Assembly: GCF_001463705.1 (NCBI RefSeq)
Contig: NZ_BBWH01000023.1
Span: forward strand, 60,959-124,958
Source of the DNA: Aureimonas sp. AU12
GTDB lineage: Bacteria; Pseudomonadota; Alphaproteobacteria; Rhizobiales; Rhizobiaceae
Reading direction: 5' to 3'
Length of the DNA stretch: 64,000 nucleotides
A model generated the notes under the pieces. It searched no databases. It was given only the letters and a program-made list of their open reading frames with translations, and was not told where the DNA came from. Of this stretch, positions 6,909-17,258 are shown in pieces. Every line of letters starts with the position of its first letter. The stretch's first letter is position 1. The position numbers and the translations under genes were made by a program.

Positions 6909-7279
6909 AAGCGCTCCGGCCTGCCCCCTTTTCGGCAGCGGCGATGAATCGGACGCACTTGCGCTCGGTCGCTGTCCGAGTGTTGCCGGTCGCCATGCTC
7001 CGCCGGTTTGCCATGGCCTTCGATGTCGTCCAAATGTCGTTTCGATCGCGATCAGCCGTGCGCGATGACGAGCGATGGCCATCCCGTGGTCTCGTCAGAC
7101 GCCATCTCGCTATCTTGTGACAACCTGGGATTGGGCGTGGCGCGCGGGCAACCCGGTGCCCTGAAAGGCAGCCGATTCAGTCATGAAGCCGGAGTGTGCG
7201 GCCGGCAATGGCAGCGGGAACATGCGGCCGATCGCGCTCTCGGGCGCGCGTCCTTGCCCGGCCGCCCCGGATTTTTTTC
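6909..7279. other. Non-coding junction region
   Basis: No convincing gene is seen between the attachment site and the promoter region of the PRC-barrel gene. Short open frames here lack start signals and coding pattern. One on the minus strand spells a VIPTGFEPVAPRL-type peptide, which is simply the antisense translation of the tRNA fragment. Remnant phage or island DNA cannot be excluded. Confidence 0.5.
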
Positions 7280-7304
7280 GGAACTCCCTCGTATTCCCGA
7301 CATT
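7280..7304 (+). promoter_or_regulatory. Candidate EcfG (general stress) promoter
   Basis: GGAAC at 7280-7284 is separated by 16 bases from CATT at 7301-7304. The alphaproteobacterial general-stress sigma factor EcfG recognises GGAAC-N16/17-CGTT, so three of four bases of the second element match. It lies 55 bases upstream of the PRC-barrel start, a sensible distance. This is a pattern match only. Confidence 0.4.
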
Positions 7305-7358
7305 GATTTCATGGATGAAGCGCGGGCCGCAACGGCCCCAACCGAACGAGGGTCCCCC

Positions 7359-8036
7359 ATGAAGAAGATCATTCTCGCAGCTTTCCTGAGCACCGCCATG
7401 GTTCCCGCCGCCTTTGCGCAGGCCACCACGGCACCGGCAACCTCGACGACCCCGATGCAGTCCGGCACAACCGCGACGGGCACGATGGCGCCCGCGGCCG
7501 GAACCGAGGCGGCCGTCACCCCCGCGACGCCGTCGATGGACGGTCCCTTCGTGACGGTGGCCGAGGCCGGCATCCAGCGCGTGTCGGACATCCAGGGTCA
7601 GGACGTCTATAGCCGCGCCGGCGAGGACATCGGCGAAGTCAACGACGTGCTGATCGGACCCGATGGTCGTGTTGCCGCGGTCGTGGTCGGTGTTGGTGGC
7701 TTCCTCGGCATCGGTGCGAAGAACGTCGCCGTGTCGATGGACTCGTTGCAGCTGCCGACGCTCACCGATGACGATGTGACTGCATCCACCACCGCCGACA
7801 CGACGGCGATGGCCCCGGCGACGACCACCACGGGCACCGCGATGGCGCCAGCTGCGACCGGCACGGCGATGGCCCCGGCAGCCACGGGCACGGCGATGGC
7901 ACCGGCAACCGGTACGGCCACGACGCAGGTCGCTTCGGCGGAGACGATGGCGACGCGCATCGTGTTGGACGTCACGCGCGAGCAGCTCGAGCAGGCGCCG
8001 GCCTATGAAGGCAACGTGCGCGAAGTCGCGCAGTAA
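7359..8036 (+). CDS. Exported PRC-barrel protein with MAPA repeats
   Basis: This 225-residue protein has a Sec signal peptide (residues 1-21, cleavage after AAFA). An Ala/Thr/Pro-rich linker leads to a PRC-barrel domain at about residues 78-130 (VSDIQGQDVYSRAGEDIGEVNDVLIGPDGRVAAVVVGVGGFLG). After it come four near-identical copies of an AMAPA(A)T motif and then a charged C-terminus. PRC-barrel proteins of this exported type are common in Hyphomicrobiales and are often stress-induced, but their biochemical role is unknown. The start follows GAGGG. A strong terminator lies downstream and a candidate EcfG promoter upstream. It is monocistronic. Confidence 0.75.
   Translation: MKKIILAAFLSTAMVPAAFAQATTAPATSTTPMQSGTTATGTMAPAAGTEAAVTPATPSMDGPFVTVAEAGIQRVSDIQGQDVYSRAGEDIGEVNDVLIGPDGRVAAVVVGVGGFLGIGAKNVAVSMDSLQLPTLTDDDVTASTTADTTAMAPATTTTGTAMAPAATGTAMAPAATGTAMAPATGTATTQVASAETMATRIVLDVTREQLEQAPAYEGNVREVAQ
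7800..7920 (+). repeat. Tandem MAPA-coding repeats
   Basis: Four diverged in-frame copies of a CGGCGATGGCCCCGGC-like unit (near 7803, 7838, 7863 and 7890) encode the repeated AMAPA motif of the PRC-barrel protein. Spacing is irregular because of Thr-rich spacers. Copy number could vary by slippage or recombination. Confidence 0.6.
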
Positions 8037-8061
8037 CATCGACCGTTTCGGCGGACGGAAA

Positions 8062-8087
8062 GGGGAGCGCTCGGCGCTCCCCTTTTT
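8062..8087 (+). terminator. Intrinsic terminator of PRC-barrel gene
   Basis: GGGGAGCGC (8062-8070), loop TCG and GCGCTCCCC (8074-8082) form a nine-pair stem followed by TTTTT. Confidence 0.85.
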
Positions 8088-8241
8088 CATGTCGGCAAGT
8101 GGCAAGCGAGTGACAAAATTCCAGCAACCGCCGTGTTTCGCGCCGTTTTTCCGGAACTTCGAGCGTGACCATGCGGCGCATCCCGTCAATCGGTGCCGCG
8201 CCTAGCTTCGTCGTCATCCTCCCGACCGATCGGATCTCATC

Positions 8242-9111
8242 GTGCTTCTTCGTTTTCTCGTCGTTGCCAGCGAAACCCCGAGCCAGCGCGACGAGCGACG
8301 GCGATACACGAATGAAGCCTCCGACGAGAGCTACGCGGCAACGCTGACCAACCTCGCGCCCGGATGCGTCTGCGAGCACGTGTCTTGCATCGACCGTGAC
8401 GACGTTCCCTCCGCGGGCGAAATCCAATCCTATGACGGCCTCTTCTTCGCGGGTTCACCGATCCAGATGTCCGAGGATAGCAAGGAGGCGCGGCGCGCGG
8501 CCCGGTTCATGCGCGCGGTCTTCGCCGCAGGCGTGCCGGCCTTCGGTTCCTGCGCCGGTCTGCAGATCGCCGTCGTGGCCGCCGGAGGTTCGGTGAAGCC
8601 TCGCTCGCCCCGGATGGAGGCGGGCTTCGCGCGCGGGATCGTGGCAACCGCGGCCGGGCGCAAGCATCCCCTTCTGGCGGGGCGCCCGCTCACATGGGAT
8701 GCCCCGGCCATGCATTCCGACGAGGTCGACCGGCTGCCCGAAGGGGCGGTGCTGCTGGCGAGCACTCAGACGACGCCGGTTCAGGCCGTGGAGATCCGCA
8801 GCGGTGCCGGGCTGTTCTGGGGCGTCCAGTATCATCCCGAACTGACGCTTGGCGAGATCGCCGCCTCGTTTCGACGGCAGGGCGACGATCTCATCGAAGA
8901 GGGTCTCTGCGCCGATAAGGACGACGTCGAACGCTTCGCCGGGCGCGTTGCGGCCCTCGGTGTCGAGCCGCACCGGCGAGATCTTGCCTGGCAACTCGGG
9001 CTCGATGCCGAGATGACGGATCCCGTGCGGCGCACCCGCGAACTCGGCAACTTCATCGAGCGCGTGGTGCACCCGCGCGCTAGGGAGCACGGGACGGCGA
9101 AGGCGGCCTGA
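8242..9111 (+). CDS. Class I glutamine amidotransferase
   Basis: This 289-residue cytoplasmic protein starts at GTG 8242. The GATase type 1 domain spans about residues 5-215, with the nucleophile elbow GSCAGLQ (Cys104) and the YHPE signature (His198, Glu200), completing a Cys-His-Glu triad. It should release ammonia from glutamine or hydrolyse a gamma-glutamyl bond. No synthetase domain is fused. A C-terminal helical region of about 75 residues is extra to the domain. Stand-alone proteins of this kind are annotated as GMP-synthase-like or gamma-glutamyl hydrolase-like, and neighbours do not reveal the acceptor. It appears to be transcribed alone. Confidence 0.8.
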   Translation: MLLRFLVVASETPSQRDERRRYTNEASDESYAATLTNLAPGCVCEHVSCIDRDDVPSAGEIQSYDGLFFAGSPIQMSEDSKEARRAARFMRAVFAAGVPAFGSCAGLQIAVVAAGGSVKPRSPRMEAGFARGIVATAAGRKHPLLAGRPLTWDAPAMHSDEVDRLPEGAVLLASTQTTPVQAVEIRSGAGLFWGVQYHPELTLGEIAASFRRQGDDLIEEGLCADKDDVERFAGRVAALGVEPHRRDLAWQLGLDAEMTDPVRRTRELGNFIERVVHPRAREHGTAKAA

Positions 9112-9305
9112 ACCCGCACCGGCGACGGCCTCCGCGAAATCCTTGGTGACGGGGGCGGCCCCGGCCGATCTTTCCTGCTAGAAGCTGCGGCGCAAGAAGC
9201 GATTCCGATGCGGCAGGGGGATGTTCCCTCGGGGCGCCCGGCGCTTTGCCGGAACATCGGGCGACCGGCCGCCTTCTTCCCACAGCCCCAACGCGGAGAC
9301 CCGAC

Positions 9306-9584
9306 ATGCTCACCGAAGCCCAGACCGACGACATTTCCGAGAAGATCGCCTCGCTGTTCCAGGGCATGGATCTCGAGGACGTCGCCAGCGTCCTGAAGAT
9401 CCAGATGGCGATGCTCGTCACGCAGGGCACCGACGACGCCGAAGGCGCGATGGAATTCCTCGACGAGATCTACGAGGACGTCGAGCAGATGATCGAGTCC
9501 TATCCCTTCGGCGAAGACGAGGACGCATCCGAAGACGGCGAGGACGAGACCACCGACGCTGACGGCAAGCCCGCGAGCAACTGA
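9306..9584 (+). CDS. Small acidic conserved protein, unknown
   Basis: This 92-residue soluble protein starts at ATG 9306, preceded by GGAG. The N-terminal two thirds look helical with conserved-looking hydrophobic spacing (IASLFQGMDLEDVASVLKIQ and MEFLDEIYEDVEQMI). The C-terminal 25 residues are almost entirely Asp, Glu, Ser and Thr. No family is recognised. It is followed by a strong hairpin terminator and looks monocistronic. Confidence 0.65.
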   Translation: MLTEAQTDDISEKIASLFQGMDLEDVASVLKIQMAMLVTQGTDDAEGAMEFLDEIYEDVEQMIESYPFGEDEDASEDGEDETTDADGKPASN

Positions 9585-9626
9585 CCAGCCAAGAGGGACC
9601 GCTCTCGGGCGGGAACCGCGCACCGG

Positions 9627-9663
9627 CGGCCGGACTTGTCCCGATGGGAGGTCCGGCCGTTTT
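9627..9663 (+). terminator. Intrinsic terminator after acidic protein gene
   Basis: CGGCCGGAC (9627-9635) pairs perfectly with GTCCGGCCG (9651-9659) around a 15-base loop and is followed by TTTT. It ends 38 bases before the UdgX start and argues against an upstream in-frame TTG (9636) as the true start of that gene. Confidence 0.7.
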
Positions 9664-9701
9664 CGTGTCTGCAGGGACGTGCCTCGCCGGAGTGTGTGAC
9701 G

Positions 9702-11177
<1,476 letters not shown>

Positions 11178-11180
11178 CGG

Positions 11181-11621
11181 TCAGCGGCGGCGCAGGTCTT
11201 CCAGCTTCTCGCGGATGCGCCGGTAGAGATCGCGATAGGCGTCGAGGATCTGGCCGCGGCTGCCGTTGACGGCGGAGGGGTCTGGCATCGGCCAGAACTC
11301 GACGGCGGTGGCGTCGGCCTCGGTCGCGCTCATCGCGGCATGGTGGGCTTCGGGCGACAGGGTGACGATCAGGTCGAAGAAGCCGTCGGCGAGGTCGTCG
11401 TATTTCTGCGGCTTGCGATCGCCGAGCGAGAGGCCTTCCTCGGCGAGGATGACGTCGACGAACGGGTCGCGCTCGCCGTCCTTGACGCCGGCCGAGGCGA
11501 CGTAGACCGACGTCGGCAGGACGGAACGCGCGATGGCTTCGGCCATCGGCGAGCGGATCGAGTTCATGCCGCAGACGAAGAGGATCGAGCCCGGCGCGGC
11601 GGAGGGATGCGTCTCGCTCAC
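11181..11621 (-). CDS. Low-molecular-weight protein-tyrosine phosphatase family
   Basis: This 146-residue cytoplasmic protein starts at GTG 11621, preceded by GGAGGG. The phosphate-binding loop is CGMNSIRS (Cys17 to Arg23, a C-x5-R motif). Asp residues in the PMPDPSAV segment are placed to act as general acid. In many Hyphomicrobiales a gene of this family follows UPF0262 in the hisD cluster, as here. It may dephosphorylate protein tyrosine or act as an ArsC-type reductase. Sequence alone does not separate these. It converges with udgX, with only three bases between the stops. Confidence 0.8.
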   Translation of the reverse strand: MSETHPSAAPGSILFVCGMNSIRSPMAEAIARSVLPTSVYVASAGVKDGERDPFVDVILAEEGLSLGDRKPQKYDDLADGFFDLIVTLSPEAHHAAMSATEADATAVEFWPMPDPSAVNGSRGQILDAYRDLYRRIREKLEDLRRR

Positions 11622-11694
11622 CGCGATCCCTCCCTCAAGCGGGGCGTTGCGGGGCGTCCGGTGATCTGCCGCATGCTCGAAGCCCCCGCCATTC

Positions 11695-12165
11695 TCAGTT
11701 GCGCCGATGGAGGACGCAGATCAGCGTGAACAGACGCCGGGACGTGTCCATGTCGAGTTCGATCTTGCCGGCCAGCCGCTCGCGCAGAAGGTCCGAGCCG
11801 TCATTGTGGATGCCGCGCCGGCCCATGTCGATCGCCTCGATCTGCGAGGGCGTCGAGGAGCGGATGGCCTCGTAATAGCTGTCGCAGATGAGGAAATAAT
11901 CGCGGATCACCCGCCGGAACGGGGTCAGCGACAGAATGTGGACGGCGACCGGGGCGGCGTCCTCACCGGCGATATCGAAGACAAGGCGGCGTTCGGCCAG
12001 CGACAGCTTCAGCCGGTAGAGGCCGCGCTCGTCGCCCGCCGGCTGGAAGACGTTGTCCTCGACGAGGTCGAAGATCGCCACCGCCCGCTCGTGCTCGACA
12101 TCGGGCGAGCCGCGGCCGATCGAGTCGTCGAGCTCCACCGCCACCAGCTTGCCCTTCGCCGTCAT
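11695..12165 (-). CDS. UPF0262 family protein
   Basis: This 156-residue protein of unknown function is restricted mainly to alphaproteobacteria. It has the family patterns [22 protein letters not shown] near the N-terminus, [25 protein letters not shown] in the middle and [13 protein letters not shown] near the C-terminus, and has full family length. The start ATG follows AGGAG at seven bases. It lies 10 bases downstream of hisD on the same strand and is probably cotranscribed, which is the conserved arrangement in this order. Confidence 0.9.
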   Translation of the reverse strand: MTAKGKLVAVELDDSIGRGSPDVEHERAVAIFDLVEDNVFQPAGDERGLYRLKLSLAERRLVFDIAGEDAAPVAVHILSLTPFRRVIRDYFLICDSYYEAIRSSTPSQIEAIDMGRRGIHNDGSDLLRERLAGKIELDMDTSRRLFTLICVLHRRN

Positions 12166-12175
12166 CCCTGTGCTC

Positions 12176-13471
12176 CTAAAGGTTCAGCCGGATGGCGACG
12201 GAGCGCCCGTGCGCATCGAGCCCCTCGACGCGGGCCAGTTCGATCGCGGCGGGTCCGAGTTCGCGCAAGGCTTCGGCCGAGAGTTTGAGGATCGAGGTGC
12301 GCTTGACGAAGTCGAGCACCGAGAGCCCCGACGAGAAGCGCGCCGAGCGCGCCGTCGGCAAGACATGGTTGGAGCCGCCGACATAGTCGCCGATCACTTC
12401 CGGTGTGTGGCGCCCAAGGAAGGCAGCGCCGGCATTGCGGATCCGGGCGAACAGCGCCTCGGGATCGTCGGTCGCGATTTCCAGATGCTCGGCGGCGATG
12501 CGGTCTGCCAGCGCCGGCGCGTCGCGGGTCAGATCCTCGACCACGATCACCGCACCGAATTCATTCCAGCTGGCACGCGCCGTCTCCTGGCGCGACAGGC
12601 GCGCGAGCTGGCGCTCCACCGCCGCTTCGACGGCGTCGGCGAAGCCGGCATCGTCGGTGACGAGGATCGACTGGGCGGCGCGGTCGTGCTCGGCCTGCGC
12701 CAGGAGGTCGGCGGCGATCCAGTCGGGATCGTTGTCGCCGTCGGCGATCACCAGAACCTCGGAGGGGCCGGCGATCATGTCGATGCCGACCGTGCCGAAG
12801 ACCTGCCGCTTGGCGGCCGCCACATAGGCGTTGCCGGGGCCGACGATCTTGGCCACCGGCGCGATCGTCGCGGTGCCGTAGGCGAGCGCCGCGATCGCCT
12901 GCGCCCCGCCGATCCGGTAGATCTCGCGGACGCCGGCGATGTGCGCGGCGGCGAGCACGAGCGGGTTGAGCGCGCCGCGCATCGCCGGCACCACCATGGC
13001 GATACGTTCGACGCCGGCCACCGCCGCGGGGACCGCGTTCATCAGCACCGAGGACGGATAGCTCGCCGCGCCGCCGGGCACGTAGAGCCCGACCGATTCC
13101 ACTGCCGTCCAGCGGCTGCCGAGCTCGGCCCCGATCGCGTCGACATAGCGGTCGTCGCGCGGGCGCTGGCGTTCGTGGTGGCTGGCGATGCGCCGGTGCG
13201 CGAGTTCGAGCGCGGCGATGGTCTCGGGCGCGGTGCTGCGATAGGCGGCCTCGATGGCCTCGGCCGGCACGCGCATCGTTTCGGGCGTCAGCTCGAGCGC
13301 GTCGAAGCGGGCGGTCAGCTCGATTACCGCCGCATCGCCCCGCCGGCGCACGTCGGCGACGATGGCGCGCACGGCGTCGTCCACATCTGCCGAGACCTCG
13401 CGTTTGGCGGCGAGCAGGTCGCGGAAGCGGGCCTCGAAATCCGGCGCGGCGCTGGTCAGCCTCTGGGGCAA
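12176..13471 (-). CDS. hisD: Histidinol dehydrogenase
   Basis: This 431-residue enzyme catalyses the last two steps of histidine synthesis, oxidising L-histidinol to L-histidine with two NAD+, in the cytoplasm with zinc. The family signature [15 protein letters not shown] is present (about residues 230-244). Zinc ligands Gln259 and His262 sit in LLAQAEHD, and the catalytic Glu328-His329 pair is in AAEHLEI. Length is normal. The start is TTG 13471 with AAGGAG nine bases upstream. It sits between DUF2948 and UPF0262 genes, a conserved Hyphomicrobiales arrangement. Confidence 0.95.
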   Translation of the reverse strand: MPQRLTSAAPDFEARFRDLLAAKREVSADVDDAVRAIVADVRRRGDAAVIELTARFDALELTPETMRVPAEAIEAAYRSTAPETIAALELAHRRIASHHERQRPRDDRYVDAIGAELGSRWTAVESVGLYVPGGAASYPSSVLMNAVPAAVAGVERIAMVVPAMRGALNPLVLAAAHIAGVREIYRIGGAQAIAALAYGTATIAPVAKIVGPGNAYVAAAKRQVFGTVGIDMIAGPSEVLVIADGDNDPDWIAADLLAQAEHDRAAQSILVTDDAGFADAVEAAVERQLARLSRQETARASWNEFGAVIVVEDLTRDAPALADRIAAEHLEIATDDPEALFARIRNAGAAFLGRHTPEVIGDYVGGSNHVLPTARSARFSSGLSVLDFVKRTSILKLSAEALRELGPAAIELARVEGLDAHGRSVAIRLNL

Positions 13472-13519
13472 GGGGCAGGTCTCCTTCGCGCAGGTCCGAT
13501 CGGCCGCCGGTGGCCCCGG

Positions 13520-13969
13520 TCAGACCCGGTGATCGGGCCGCGACGCGGTGCTCCAGCGGGCGCCGAGATCGGCAAGCTGCGCTTCGATACATTCGACGTC
13601 GAGCCTTATCGCGGCTCCGCCTGCGAACACAAGGTCGATCGCGCCGGAGGGCTCGTCGGCCGGGTTCCAGCGGATCGCCAGCAGCGACAGGACCTCGGTT
13701 GGATCGCCGGAGGCGAGACCCGTGCGACGTGCGGCCAGCACCCGGTCGAAATGCAGCACCGAACGGCGACGCTCGTCCTGCGGCTTGCCGCCGAAGAAGC
13801 GGCGGCGGGGCTTGGCGATCTCCCAGACGAAGCGGTTCATCGTCACCACGAAGCGCTTCTCGCGCGGGCTGAAGACGCATTCGCCGGTCAGCACCACGGC
13901 GTCCTGCACATGCGCCGAAAGGACGCCGAGATCCTCGGCGTCGAGCGCCGCGAGGCGGAGTTGATCCAT
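13520..13969 (-). CDS. DUF2948 family protein
   Basis: This 149-residue protein matches the DUF2948 pattern: LRLAALDAEDLGVLSAHVQDAV at the start, EKRFVVTMNRFVWE around residue 40 and RRRSVLHFDRV around residue 70. No catalytic residues are known for the family. It is found next to hisD in many Hyphomicrobiales, often after murA. Here the upstream neighbour is instead a glycosyltransferase. Probably cotranscribed with hisD 48 bases downstream. Confidence 0.88.
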   Translation of the reverse strand: MDQLRLAALDAEDLGVLSAHVQDAVVLTGECVFSPREKRFVVTMNRFVWEIAKPRRRFFGGKPQDERRRSVLHFDRVLAARRTGLASGDPTEVLSLLAIRWNPADEPSGAIDLVFAGGAAIRLDVECIEAQLADLGARWSTASRPDHRV

Positions 13970-14064
13970 GATGCTGCTGCCTTCCGCGATCCGTCTGCGC
14001 GCCAGGCGCCGCTGACAGCTGAACTAGGGCGCCACGCGCGCAATGGCACGCGGCGCGGGGCTGC

Positions 14065-15078
14065 TCAATTGCTCTCGGCGTTGCGATACTGCTCGCCGAC
14101 GAGGCCGAACTCGGCCTGGAAACGCCCGAGCGCCACCTGCATCGGATAGAGGCCGATCACGGCCGAGCGGGTGCGAAGCCCCAAAAGCAGCGAACGCGGC
14201 GGCGCGGCGGCGAGGAGTGCGAGACTCTTGGCGAGCGTGCGGGCGCGACCCGTGATGCCCCGCCGTGCCCGGTGCTCGATCAGCGAGGAAATGGCGCCGT
14301 TGCGCAGCGAGCGCGCGTTCAGCCAGGAGAACTCGGTGCGGCGCGCCGGCATGGTCTCGTGAACCACGGCCTCCGCGCACCAGCCGAAGGCGAAGCCGCG
14401 CGCCCGGCAGCGGGCGTAGAAGTCGCTGTCGCCGCCGCCGATGAAGTTGAAGGCGGTGTCGAGCACGGGATCGCCCACCGCGGCGAGCACACTCGCACGG
14501 ATGCAGACATTGCCCGACGAATAGAGGATCGGCACCCGGCCCGTCGCCGGATAGGGCGGGCGGAACACCGGGTGGTGCGCGAGGAACGCCTGCGACCCCG
14601 CAGCGAAGACCGGCACCTGCGGCCCGCCCACGAGATCGGCCCCGAGCCGCTCCGCCGCGCCGACGAGCGCGTCGATCCAGCCGGGCGCGGCCTCCTCGTC
14701 GTCGTCGATGACGAGCGCGAAACGCAGCGCGGCGAAGCGTTGGCGCGCCATCGCGAAGCCCGCATTGTAGGCCGAGCAGTTGCCGCGCTCATGCTGCGTC
14801 AGGATGAGGCCGGACATCGCGCCGCTCTCGAAGAGACCGCGCGCGACGGCGACGCCCGCCCGCGCCTCGCCGTCGTTCTCTACGAGGATCACCGCGAAGC
14901 GCCGGGCCGTCGTCTGGGCCGCCAGCGAGGCGAGGGTTCGCAGCACCGCCTCTGGCCGGCGGAAGGTCGGCAGGATCACGGCGATCTCGACATCGTCGCG
15001 AAGGCCCGGCGAGACCGTCTCGACGACGACACCGGACGCGGAGGACAGGGCGGGCAGGGCGGCGGGCTCGTGTGTCAT
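14065..15078 (-). CDS. Glycosyltransferase family 2
   Basis: This 337-residue enzyme has a GT-A fold. The N-terminal AVILPTFRRPEAVLRTLASL motif (about residues 33-52) starts the nucleotide-sugar domain, and a metal-binding DDD (Asp125-127, in ALVIDDDEEAAPGW) follows. The acceptor region has GGGDSDFYARCRARGF and AVVHE. A C-terminal hydrophobic stretch may attach it to the inner membrane. Such enzymes add sugars to lipid-linked repeat units. It is divergent from the three-gene glycosyltransferase operon that starts at 15223, and a shared surface-polysaccharide role is likely. Donor and acceptor are unknown. Confidence 0.85.
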   Translation of the reverse strand: MTHEPAALPALSSASGVVVETVSPGLRDDVEIAVILPTFRRPEAVLRTLASLAAQTTARRFAVILVENDGEARAGVAVARGLFESGAMSGLILTQHERGNCSAYNAGFAMARQRFAALRFALVIDDDEEAAPGWIDALVGAAERLGADLVGGPQVPVFAAGSQAFLAHHPVFRPPYPATGRVPILYSSGNVCIRASVLAAVGDPVLDTAFNFIGGGDSDFYARCRARGFAFGWCAEAVVHETMPARRTEFSWLNARSLRNGAISSLIEHRARRGITGRARTLAKSLALLAAAPPRSLLLGLRTRSAVIGLYPMQVALGRFQAEFGLVGEQYRNAESN

Positions 15079-15222
15079 GGGGCCCGAGGCTAGCCCAAAC
15101 CCTTCAACGTTCCCTCAAGACGCTGGTTGAAATCCGACGGTGATCGCGGTTTGCGGCGTCGTCCTTGACGAATTCGAAAGGCGGCGGGCCGAAGATGACG
15201 CAAAGGCAGAGGAGGCCGACCG

Positions 15223-16437
15223 TTGCATCTTCTCTTCATCTCGTCGCTTCTCCCGGACGGCCAGTGCGCGACGGGTTTCGAGATCGCCAATCAGGCGATC
15301 GTCGATGGCCTGCAGGCCGAGGGCACGCGTTTGACGCTGGCGGGCTTCCGCCGGCCGGGCGCCGCGCGTCCGGACACCGCTCATATCGACCTCGGCGAAC
15401 TCGGCATCGAGAATGCCGGTGCCAGCCGCGTCCAGAAGCTGCGCTGGCTGGCCGATGCCTGGCGCTCCGGCCTGCCGGTGTCGGCTGCCAAGTTGCGCGT
15501 GATGGACGACGCGACCCTGCGCGCGCGCCTGGGCGAAGCCGGACCGATCGACGCCGTGGTGCTGTCCTCGGTGCAGATGCCGATCGCGTTTCCCTTCCTC
15601 GGAGGGCTCGCGCCCGCGATCCTCGTCGCCCACAATGTCGAGCACCTCTCGGCGCGCGAGAACGCCGAACATGCGCGTCATCCGCTGGCGCGGCTTCTCT
15701 ATCGGCGGGAGGCGGGGCTTCTGGAGCGTGAAGAGGCCCGGCTCTGTGCGCAGGCGTCCGTCATCCACACGCTGGCGAGCGACGACGCCCGGCGCCTGGG
15801 TCTTGCCGACGATCCACGCTCGATCCCGCTCAGCCTCACCGTCGGCCATGCCGGTGCGCGCGGCGACGACGGGCGGCGCGACTGCGACGTCGCGATGATC
15901 GGCACCTGGAGCTGGGCGCCGAACCGGGCGGGGATCGACTGGTTCGCCGCCGAGGTCGCGCCGCTTCTGCCCGAAGACATCCGCGTCCACGTCGCCGGTC
16001 GCTTCGACGGCGCGCCGCCGGTCGCGCCCGCCAATGTCGCCTTCCTCGGCCGGGTGCCGGATGCGCAGGCCTTCGTGCGCTCGGGCCGCGTCGTCGCGCT
16101 CGCCACGCGCGGGGGCACCGGCGTCCAGCTAAAGACGATCGAGACGCTGGAGGAGGGGATGCCGGCCGTGGCGACCCCCGCGGCGCTGCGGGGCCTCGGC
16201 TCCGTCCTGCCTTCGAACCTGCGCGTCGCCGCCGAGCCGGCCGCGTTTGCCGCCGCACTGGTCGATCTCGTGCGCCGCGAGCGCGCCGGCGAACCGCTGC
16301 GTCTCGACGGCGGCGCCTTTGCCGAGCGCCAGCGCAGCGAGCTGCGGCGCGGACTGCGCGAAGGGCTGAGCCGTCTCGCCGCTCCGGCCATGGAAGCGGA
16401 CCACGCCTCCCGCGAAAGGCGGACTGCCAGAGCATGA
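15223..16437 (+). CDS. Glycosyltransferase family 4-like (GT-B)
   Basis: This 404-residue protein starts at TTG 15223 with a strong AGAGGAGG Shine-Dalgarno. The N-terminal half has the acceptor-domain motif FISSLLPDGQCATGFEI and a VAHNVEHLSA segment typical of GT4-like N-domains. The C-terminal half has the donor-domain pattern AMIGTWSWAPNRAGIDWF ... VAGRF ... LGRVPD ... GTGVQLKTIETLEEGMPAVAT, containing the retaining GT4 Glu. It is the first gene of an operon with WecG-like and DUF6492 genes, each joined by an ATGA overlap. Probably a cytoplasmic enzyme in polysaccharide repeat-unit assembly. Confidence 0.82.
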   Translation: MHLLFISSLLPDGQCATGFEIANQAIVDGLQAEGTRLTLAGFRRPGAARPDTAHIDLGELGIENAGASRVQKLRWLADAWRSGLPVSAAKLRVMDDATLRARLGEAGPIDAVVLSSVQMPIAFPFLGGLAPAILVAHNVEHLSARENAEHARHPLARLLYRREAGLLEREEARLCAQASVIHTLASDDARRLGLADDPRSIPLSLTVGHAGARGDDGRRDCDVAMIGTWSWAPNRAGIDWFAAEVAPLLPEDIRVHVAGRFDGAPPVAPANVAFLGRVPDAQAFVRSGRVVALATRGGTGVQLKTIETLEEGMPAVATPAALRGLGSVLPSNLRVAAEPAAFAAALVDLVRRERAGEPLRLDGGAFAERQRSELRRGLREGLSRLAAPAMEADHASRERRTARA

Positions 16438-17258
16438 AGACGATCGCAGCGACATTTCCCACGTCGCCGGCTGCCCCGCCGGCGACGACGCAGGCGTCGG
16501 AGGGCTCGTCCGCGATCCGCCGGATCGGGCGGCTCGACGTCGCCGCCATCACCGGGCCGGAAGCGGCCGGGATCATCGAGCTGGCGCTGGACGAGGGGCT
16601 GGAGCTGCATGTCGGCTTTGCCAACGCGCACTGCGTCAACATCGCCGCGAGCGACGATCTCTATGCGCAGGCGATGCGTCGCTTCCTCGTGCTGCCCGAC
16701 GGGATCGGGGTCGATCTCGGCTCGCGCCTCCTCTTCGGCGAGCCCTTTCCCGAAAACCTCAACGGCACCGACTTCGTGCCCTTCTTCTTCGCCAGCACCG
16801 GCCGGTCGCTGCGCGTGGCGCTTCTCGGCGGCAGACCGGGCGTTGCCGAAGAGGCGGCGGCGCGCTTTGCCGCGCGCTTCCCGCGCCATCGCTTCCTGCC
16901 GATCGGACACGGATATTTCGAGCCCGGCCAGGAGACCGAGGCGGTGATCGCGCAGCTGCGGCTGGTGCGGGCCGACATCGCCCTCGTGGCGCTCGGCGTG
17001 CCCCGGCAGGAGATCTTCGTCGCCCGCCACCTGACAAAGCGAGAGGTGCCGGTGGCGATCGCCGTCGGCGCGCTGCTCGACTTCACCGCCGGCAAGGTGG
17101 CGCGCGCGCCCCGCGTCGTCAGGCGCCTGCGCTCCGAATGGCTGTGGCGCCTGCTTCTCGAGCCGCGCCGGCTGGCCCAGCGCTACATCGCCGGCAATCC
17201 CGCCTTTCTCTGGCGCATGGCCCTGCAGATGTTAGGGCGCGGGAGCGGACCGCGATGA
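16434..17258 (+). CDS. WecG/TagA/CpsF family glycosyltransferase (GT26)
   Basis: This 274-residue membrane-peripheral enzyme should transfer a sugar from a UDP donor to an undecaprenyl-linked intermediate. All GT26 landmarks are present: NAHCVNIA (64-71), LPDGIGV with the catalytic Asp (87-93), NGTDFVPFFF, ALLGGRPGV, ALGVPRQE, GALLDFTAGKVARAPRVVRR and the C-terminal EWLWRLLLEPRRLAQRY appendage involved in membrane binding. It overlaps the preceding and following genes by four bases each. Confidence 0.92.
   Translation: MKTIAATFPTSPAAPPATTQASEGSSAIRRIGRLDVAAITGPEAAGIIELALDEGLELHVGFANAHCVNIAASDDLYAQAMRRFLVLPDGIGVDLGSRLLFGEPFPENLNGTDFVPFFFASTGRSLRVALLGGRPGVAEEAAARFAARFPRHRFLPIGHGYFEPGQETEAVIAQLRLVRADIALVALGVPRQEIFVARHLTKREVPVAIAVGALLDFTAGKVARAPRVVRRLRSEWLWRLLLEPRRLAQRYIAGNPAFLWRMALQMLGRGSGPR

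Noticed and set aside
6799..7014. Minus-strand small protein with a TGFEPVAPRLG-like peptide
   Set aside because: This peptide is the well-known spurious antisense translation of a tRNA. Here it confirms the tRNA fragment at 6864-6908.
12053..14149. A 698-codon open frame on the plus strand
   Set aside because: It is antisense to hisD and DUF2948, which have clear family motifs. Its translation is Arg/Ala/Gly/Asp-rich shadow sequence typical of GC-rich DNA.
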